Source: Rhynchospora pubera (Eukaryota; Streptophyta; Magnoliopsida; Poales; Cyperaceae). From it: a DNA stretch of 64,000 nt. Positions 58,224-64,000 of the stretch are shown piece after piece. The position numbers and the translations under genes were made by a program. How positions within the stretch are numbered: position 1 is the stretch's first letter; each line of letters begins with the position of its first letter. The notes under the pieces are model-generated. The model was not told the DNA's origin and searched no databases. It saw only the letters and a program-made list of their open reading frames with translations. Where the stretch lies: the NCBI GenBank assembly GCA_028095005.1, contig CM051462.1, positions 170,943,955 to 171,007,954 of the forward strand, given 5' to 3'.

Positions 58224-59990
58224 TTGTTAGAGATATGTCCTAGAAGCCAATCATATTTGGCTACTTCTATGGTTTTATGTTATGGATGATTTTATATCAT
58301 TTGTTCCTTGATTTATGTGTTGACAGTTCATTCAGGTTGAGGATCTGAATTATAGATCACTGTGATTCATTTAGTAGTAAATGACAACAATAAATCTAAA
58401 GCGTCCATAATCTTGATAATTAACAAGGAACATTAATTATCAATAAGATTAGTATGCAAGTTAAGTGTTGATTAAGTTCTATAAATCACAGGTTAAGAGT
58501 AACCAACTTAATTGCATATGTTTATGTTAATTGAACATAGTACAGGACATGACCCAACGAAATAAATATATGGATTGTGTTTTGGTGTCATTATTTATTT
58601 CGTTATGATTTTGATTCTAAGTTTGAGATATTTATCTTTTCCACATGAGGATAGGTTCAATAAATATCGTCTACCGCTGATTCCCGATAAGGGCTGCTAT
58701 ACGGACGTTATTTATGTTCTCTTGAATTGTGCGGGGAAAAGTTAAATAGTCAAGAAAACCGTATGTCCCTCATTAATTCACTTAGTGAGTGACGATATCT
58801 GTTTGGGCCCCTTGATGGAGATAGATTGTTTGCTAGCAACTGATACAATTATCTCTAGATCAAGAAACGTATAATCTGCAAGAATGACACATTCCTATCT
58901 TGGATTATACGATGATATCGTGAGGCATAGGAATCAAAATAGAGATATATTTTATTCTCTTATGCAGGATTGAAATATTGTAGCTGTACACTATTTATGC
59001 GAATTGGGAATCATAACGTGTTGCTAGATACCGCTTATGATTATTGGAATTAAATAGCGATTTAACTCCATGTCCAACGTAGCATAAATCCTCAAAGGGT
59101 CACACAGAATTGGTGTTTTAACCATGCTTGCATTATTTATTTATTTGCAATAATTGGTATTGTAAAATATGATGAGTTGATTAATTAATTAAATAGCGTT
59201 GTAGACCGTTATAATTAATTAAATCAAAGGGATCATATAGAAATAAATTAATGCATTATCTAATCCCTAAATAATTATTATTAAGTTAATAATTATTTAT
59301 TTTAACACATATGTATTTTATAGGGCTTTAATTAAATAGTTAATTAAAGGCCCAATAGGGATCCAAATTAAGAGCAACAAGAGAGGCCATTTAATGGTTG
59401 ATTAAGTGGACCCATGAGGCAAAGCAATTGGCCCATAAAGGCCTTTATTGTGGCCGGCCATGCATGGAGGTAGGTGGGGTGGCAATTTGGTAAATAGTTA
59501 TTGTGAGGTAGGTAGGGTTTGCACTCTATATAAGGATGTGGATGGTTGCAAATCCCTCTCTCTCTCTCCCACTAACCTAGCCGCCCCCCTCCCTTGGTGT
59601 GCGCCTCCTCCCTCTCATCTCTCCCTATTGCTCATGTGTTGAGCCCTCCATTCTTCCTCAAATCAATTAGTTCATTTGCTAGAAGATTGGGAAAGCTAGG
59701 GATTAGACATTTCCTCCAAGTTACTAGCATAACTTGTAGAGGATTTGGTTAATACCAAGTGGACTCGAGGTGATTCGACAAGGAGGCGGGAGCTAGACGA
59801 AAGAGCAGCCACCACCTCGTTCCTAGCCGCGGTTCAAATCCCCTTGGTTACGATATCAAGGGAGGTACATCTTTGAACCCTTTTCTCTTGTGCGAATAGC
59901 TTAATACTAGTTCCTTTGTGTGTGCATGCTTAATTATGGGTAATTAATAGTAATTATCCTTGAAAATGAAAATTGTGCACTTAACTAACA
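58224..59990 (+). repeat. E3 3' LTR
   Basis: 1767 bp, collinear with the 5' LTR. About 12 substitutions by eye, for example in the 'gagaggcca' and 'attagaca' contexts. Confidence 0.97.
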
Positions 59991-61271
59991 TGAACAAGTT
60001 GGTTCATCATCACTCTCACTATCACTACTACTAAGAGATTCATTGAGAGGAAGATATACCTTAGGAGAGCTCGACTTTGGTGAAGTTGGTGGAGATGGAG
60101 GTGGTGTTGCCTTACGCGCTTGAAGGAGCGGATGGACAAATCTTGTCCCTTGATTGAACTCATTGAGGATGTCCTTCACGAAGTCATCTTCCACATCATC
60201 CGTTGAGAATACCACATCTTCCACATTTGCCACCAAAGTATACACCTCATGAGAATCCGAATCGGATGAGCTTGTTTCGGATTCAACATCCCACAAGGCA
60301 TGCATGGCTTGAGCCTTCTTCTTTTCCTTCTTGTGCTTAGGCTTTGGCTTGTCGATTTGCACTTGAGGGAAAAGCTTGTGACACTTGTACATGGAATGCC
60401 CTTCTTTGTTGAACACAAAACACAACTCTCATTCATCATTGGCTAATCTCTCATTGTTGAACTTCTTCTCATGCTTGAGCAGCCCATGAAACATCTTCTC
60501 AATCACCACCTCTTGTTTTGTCTCATCAAGCTCGTAGAGGTTTAATGGTGTTTGATGTGGGTATCGGCTATGAGATGATCGAGATGATGATGTGGAGGCG
60601 GGATTGCTTGTGGAGGGCATGGCTAAGGTTTTTGGAGGATGCTCTAGTTTGGCGAGTTGCTTGAGCTTCTCCTCAACACATCGAAACTCGGTGTACATTT
60701 GCTCCCGGGTGTACTCATGGTCCATCCGGATAATGGTCTCAAGTGACGTGATGTGAGCATCCCATTCGTGCCTTCTACTCATAGCTCGCAACATCTTCCC
60801 TACAATCTTGCCATTTGTTAGGGGCTCACCTCCTTCGGTGAATTCATTTTGGAGTTGTACAAGACGAGTGTACATATCCTTAATGGATTCACCATCCTTT
60901 ATGTGGAAATTCTCAAATTGAGAATACAACTCATACAATCTAGAGTGTCTAATTTGAGAATTTCCCTCATAACGGGTGAGGAGAGCCATCCACATATCAT
61001 GTGCTAAATCATATCTACAAAGGATCATATCAATTGATTCATGGACCGAAGCTAATATGGCATTAACCGCACAATCATTTTCCCTTTAGTTATCACGGGA
61101 CTTCTTGGTCAAATCGGTAGAATTTGGTTTAAGTTCGGGGGTATACCGATTTTCTACCACATGCCAATATCCCAAGATATTGAGGTAGTTCACCATACAT
61201 CTCTTCCAAAAAGAGAAATTTCTACAATTTTGGCCTAATTTATCCGGTCTCTCTACAAACCGAGCCGCCAT
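59991..61271 (-). pseudogene. E2 gag, N-terminal part (UBN2-type), two nonsense codons
   Basis: The start at 61271 gives 'MAARFVERPDKLGQNCRNF' and 'FWKRCMVNYLNILGYW', the Copia DUF4219/UBN2 N-terminus. A TAA at 61086-61088 is followed in the same frame by 'AHDMWMALLTRYEGNSQ' and 'LQNEFTEGGEPLTNGKIV' (UBN2 core). A TGA at 60429-60431 precedes a degenerate knuckle 'CFVFNKEGHSMYKC', whose second Cys is Phe. A Ser/Asp-rich acidic tail then runs to the E3 junction at 59991 ('DEPTCS'). The frame then continues beyond E3 at 48949. The gag has two in-frame stops and a disrupted first knuckle. Confidence 0.88.
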
Positions 61272-61312
61272 GACCGAAAACCGAGATTAAGAATAGCTTA
61301 ATCGAGGTTCCC

Positions 61313-61324
61313 GCTCTGATACCA
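61313..61324 (-). promoter_or_regulatory. E2 primer-binding site
   Basis: The complement of TGGTATCAGAGC, three bases from the right LTR. It proves the minus orientation of E2. Confidence 0.92.
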
Positions 61325-61327
61325 CTT

Positions 61328-62824
61328 TGTTGTCCCTAAAAGAGGCGGCTTAACTAAGGTTTAGCGGAAGCGATTAAGGTTTTGGACCGGTTTGGTATGA
61401 ACTATCCTAACACAATTCAATTGGTACCCAATACAAGCAAGCACACAAGCAATTCACAATGCAAGATAATAAAGAGAGAAAGAGAGAGAGAAATTGAACA
61501 CGCGATGTGATTACGGAGTTCCGACCCGCTAGAAGAAGCTAGCCTTAGTCGTACGTCTCCGGGAGTTCCGCTACCACGAAAGGGCGCGCTCCGTTCAATT
61601 CCAACAAGAACGGGACTACAACTTCGAACCGAATCACCTCGTCACAAGGACACTCGAGGCGGATCGGCCTAACTCGAATGGCACAACGGCCTCAAAGGAG
61701 AAGAGCTCTCAACCTATTCCAACCTACACCTAGCGACAATTTCGGGGCGGTGGTGTTTGAGGCTACTAAATCTCTCAAGATGGTCTAGCTATGAAAAGCT
61801 CAAGTGGGAGAGTATCCCTATGCTAAAAGGCTCAATTCTGGTCTAATTTTGCAAAGTGAAGCCCTCTAAAGAGAGAGAACAAGGGGTGGATATATATAGG
61901 GCTCGAAATGAGCAGTTCCCCAGCAAAAACAGGCCACACCGTTGTACAACGCTGCATAGCGTTATACAACGCTGGAATATGACCGTTGTAAATCTAACGG
62001 CTAGTTAATATAGCCGTTGGTCTGTCAGAGCGTTGTGCAACGCTATTTCCCGTCGCACAACGAAGGAGTGTATAACCAAAGGAAAGCTCCGACAATTCCG
62101 TTGAAAATTGTCAGAGCGTTGCTTGCCACTGAATGGCGTTACACAACGTTAAAGGGAGACAAAAGAAACAACTCTGACAGATTCAACAGAGCGTTGTACA
62201 ACTCTATATACCGTCACACAACGCTAACGTTACCCAACGCTGAAAGACGTTGGCTAACGTCACCAGAGACTTTGCATGTAAAAACAACATGGGTTTTACA
62301 TGGGACAGCGCTGTCTGAACAGCACAGCTAACTTGGGATTTTTGTGGCGTTGTGCAACGCTATATGGCGTTGCACGATGGTACTCAGGAAATTTTCCAAG
62401 TTTTTTTTTAACTGCAGCGTTGTACAACACTACTGAGCGTTGTACAACGTTGTGAATCAGCGTTGCCTAACTCTATATAGCGTTGTGCAACGTTGATTCA
62501 CAAAAGTATGAATTTAGCTGTTCTAGCGTTGTGTGCCACTATCTAGCGTTGTACGACGCTAGGTCACTGAAAACAGGATTTTGCTGGTTTATTGAGCTTT
62601 TCGCTATCTAGACCATTTCAAGGAAAAACAAGGACTAAAGTATACCTTCTATCCTAGTCTAAACTAGCCTACAAGCTCTCTAAAGACTTGATCTTGATCT
62701 TTCTTAAAGCTTTTATCCAAGTCCTCATAAATTGTATCTTCTTCCTATAAAACTCAAAGAAGATTGTTAAATGCCAAATGATATTGTTTTGTAATCGACA
62801 AACCTAGAGACGTTTAGTACAACA
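61328..62824 (-). repeat. E2 LTR, right (5' LTR)
   Basis: 1497 bp. It lacks a 7-bp 'ctgttta'-type stretch found in the left LTR near 47273. Confidence 0.95.
61935..62570 (-). promoter_or_regulatory. Palindromic AGCGTTGTNCAACGCT array in U3 of E2 LTR (right copy)
   Basis: The same array as at 46920-47560, with motif count and order kept and only a few motif bases changed (for example 'tttgccgtc' to 'tttcccgtc'). In this LTR it lies upstream of the active-position TATA at about 61890. Confidence 0.85.
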
Positions 62825-64000
62825 GAAATATTGCACTTAAAAAAGTGCGGTGATTATTGCTTATTTTATCATGAGAAATATAACCTTGCTGGTGGTTGAG
62901 TGGAACGTGTGGATCTTCGCAATGGAACCTCTTGTTCCGCACTAGCATTTTCTTCTTCTTCTTCTTGAACACTTGTATTTTCTTCTTCTTCGGTTTCACT
63001 TTGAGTGTTGTTGTCGATATCATTTTGGTCATGTTCCTCTTCTTGTTCAGTTCCTACAAATACTTTCTCAATACTTGATTAGAAATCATGGGAAGAATAA
63101 AATCATTTGTGGAAATATGGTTATCAAGCTCTTTGTTATTATTATGAAAATATGGCTCATTTTAAAAAATAAGTAACATCTCTTGAAATATAAAATTTAT
63201 GACTTTTTTGGATCATAACATTAATAACCCTTTTTTTAAGAATATCCTAAAAAAATAGTTTTAATAGAAGTATAGTCTAATTTATCTAATTTATTTGTAT
63301 GAACATAGCAAACACATCCAAAAACTCTTTAAGTGATTAATATTAATTTTTCTTTGATAAAGAATTTCTAAAGGACTTTTATAATTCAAAACAACACTAT
63401 GTAGCCTATTTATTAAATAAGTGACGGTCAGAATGACATCCGACCAATAAATTTTGGGAACATTATTTTGAAAAAAGAAGAGATCTAGTTATTTCAAGTA
63501 AATGACAATTTTTCCCTTCAGAAATTCTATTTTATTGAGATGTATAAACACAAGTAGTTTGATGTAAAATTTCTTTTTGTTTGAAAAATTATAAAAATTT
63601 TGATTTACATATTGTGATCCATTATCGGGTCTAAAAATTTTTATTCTAGTGTTATATTGATTTTCGACCATATTCGGAAACTCCTCAAATTTAGAAAATA
63701 CTTCACTTTTTTGTTTTAGTAAATATAACCAAATCACACGTGTAAAGTCATCTATAAATTTGACAAAATACTTAAAACCATTAAAAGAGTTAACGGGAAC
63801 GGATACTCAAACATCGGAGTGGATTAAATCAAAAGGTTTATTATTTTTATTTTTTGAAGAGTTTTTAGAAAGTTTTGTTTGTTTAGAAAATTGACACACT
63901 TCGCAATTACTACAATCTAAATTTTTAAAATCAAAAAGACATTTTAAAACTTTATCGGAAGGATGCCAAATTCTTTTATGCCAAAGGTTGTTTAAATCAT
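62825..64000 (-). mobile_element. Element E1, middle part: Copia linker and integrase, truncated by the window
   Basis: The minus strand resumes after E2. First comes an acidic, Glu-rich linker with a 'PLRRSTR'-type motif (about 62930-63010), then degenerate integrase 63737-63489 ('IKIFRPDNGSQYVNQNF', matching the second catalytic Asp context). At 63900-64000 there is zinc-domain-side sequence. Many stops. The element continues beyond the window. Confidence 0.8.

Larger units (their letters stand above)
48950..59990 (+). mobile_element. Element E3: rearranged Copia with internal inverted LTR, TSD TGAAC
   Basis: The order is 5' LTR 48950-50715, PBS and leader 50716-52069, 25-bp spacer, inverted leader 52095-53445, inverted LTR 53446-55206, pol 55207-58130, PPT, and 3' LTR 58224-59990. 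TGAAC flanks both outer ends (48945-48949 and 59991-59995), so the whole structure was inserted or assembled as one unit between two outer LTRs. The outer LTRs differ at only about a dozen positions. gag and protease are missing. It sits inside E2's gag. Confidence 0.95.
46313..62824 (-). mobile_element. Element E2: gag-only Copia-type LTR element, TSD GAAAT
   Basis: The LTRs (46313-47816 and 61328-62824) are TG...CA with about ten substitutions and one 7-bp indel between them. GAAAT occurs at 46308-46312 and 62825-62829. The PBS complement 'gctctgatacca' (61313-61324) next to the right LTR fits initiator-Met tRNA. Polypurine runs ('aaaagggggaga' on minus) adjoin the left LTR. Without the nested E3 it is about 5.5 kb, and its interior holds only gag. 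No protease, integrase or RT is present. It is therefore non-autonomous, of the TR-GAG or LARD kind. Confidence 0.95.

Overview
This is nuclear DNA of a flowering plant, most likely a eudicot. The genes have many short exons bounded by GT/AG in AT-rich DNA, and the families present are plant ones: a GRIK/SnAK-type SnRK1-activating kinase, LRR-XII receptor kinases, a CC-NB-ARC resistance-gene relic, Copia retrotransposons and plant-type MITEs. I cannot name the species. Three genes look intact, all on the minus strand: a 10-exon GRIK-like kinase (15903-22620) and two paralogous non-RD LRR receptor kinases (24065-27332 and 39214-42593).

Layout. 1-15 kb is transposon-rich. It holds a disease-resistance (CNL) gene in two pieces: the CC domain at 13.75-14.35 kb and the NB-ARC at 1.69-2.42 kb, both minus strand and in the right order. 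Between them lie about 11 kb containing a ribosomal protein S25 exon relic, an hAT-type MITE, a 2.1-kb Mutator-like element with minisatellite arms, a Helitron 3' end and an old LTR-element relic. 15.9-42.9 kb is a tandem segmental duplication. Block A (about 19.88-27.6 kb) carries the 5' part of the GRIK gene plus RLK-A; block B (29.86-42.95 kb) carries a truncated GRIK pseudogene plus RLK-B. Block B has since gained a non-coding LTR element (32513-37022), a Mutator-type MITE (38631-39035) and a LINE-like tail in the RLK-B intron. Block A keeps the empty or uninserted counterparts.

44.25-64 kb is a three-level nest of Copia-type elements. E1 (minus, decayed, running off the right edge) is interrupted by E2 (46313-62824, minus, TSD GAAAT). 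E2 has 1.5-kb LTRs and only a gag gene. E2's gag is interrupted by E3 (48950-59990, plus, TSD TGAAC). E3 is the oddest object here. Its 5' LTR and leader are followed, after a 25-bp spacer, by an inverted leader and inverted LTR, making a palindrome of about 6.26 kb. Only after that come integrase, reverse transcriptase, RNase H and the 3' LTR. gag and protease are missing. The U3 of the E2 LTR also carries a dense array of about 16 copies of a 16-bp palindromic motif just upstream of its TATA box.

Function. The GRIK kinase would phosphorylate the SnRK1 activation loop in energy signalling. The two RLKs are candidate surface immune receptors. Nothing suggests that the three act in one pathway; they are neighbours that were duplicated together. 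Five related MITEs of about 150 bp (family M) are scattered through the window, one inside the CC domain of the CNL relic and one inside the E1 pol relic.
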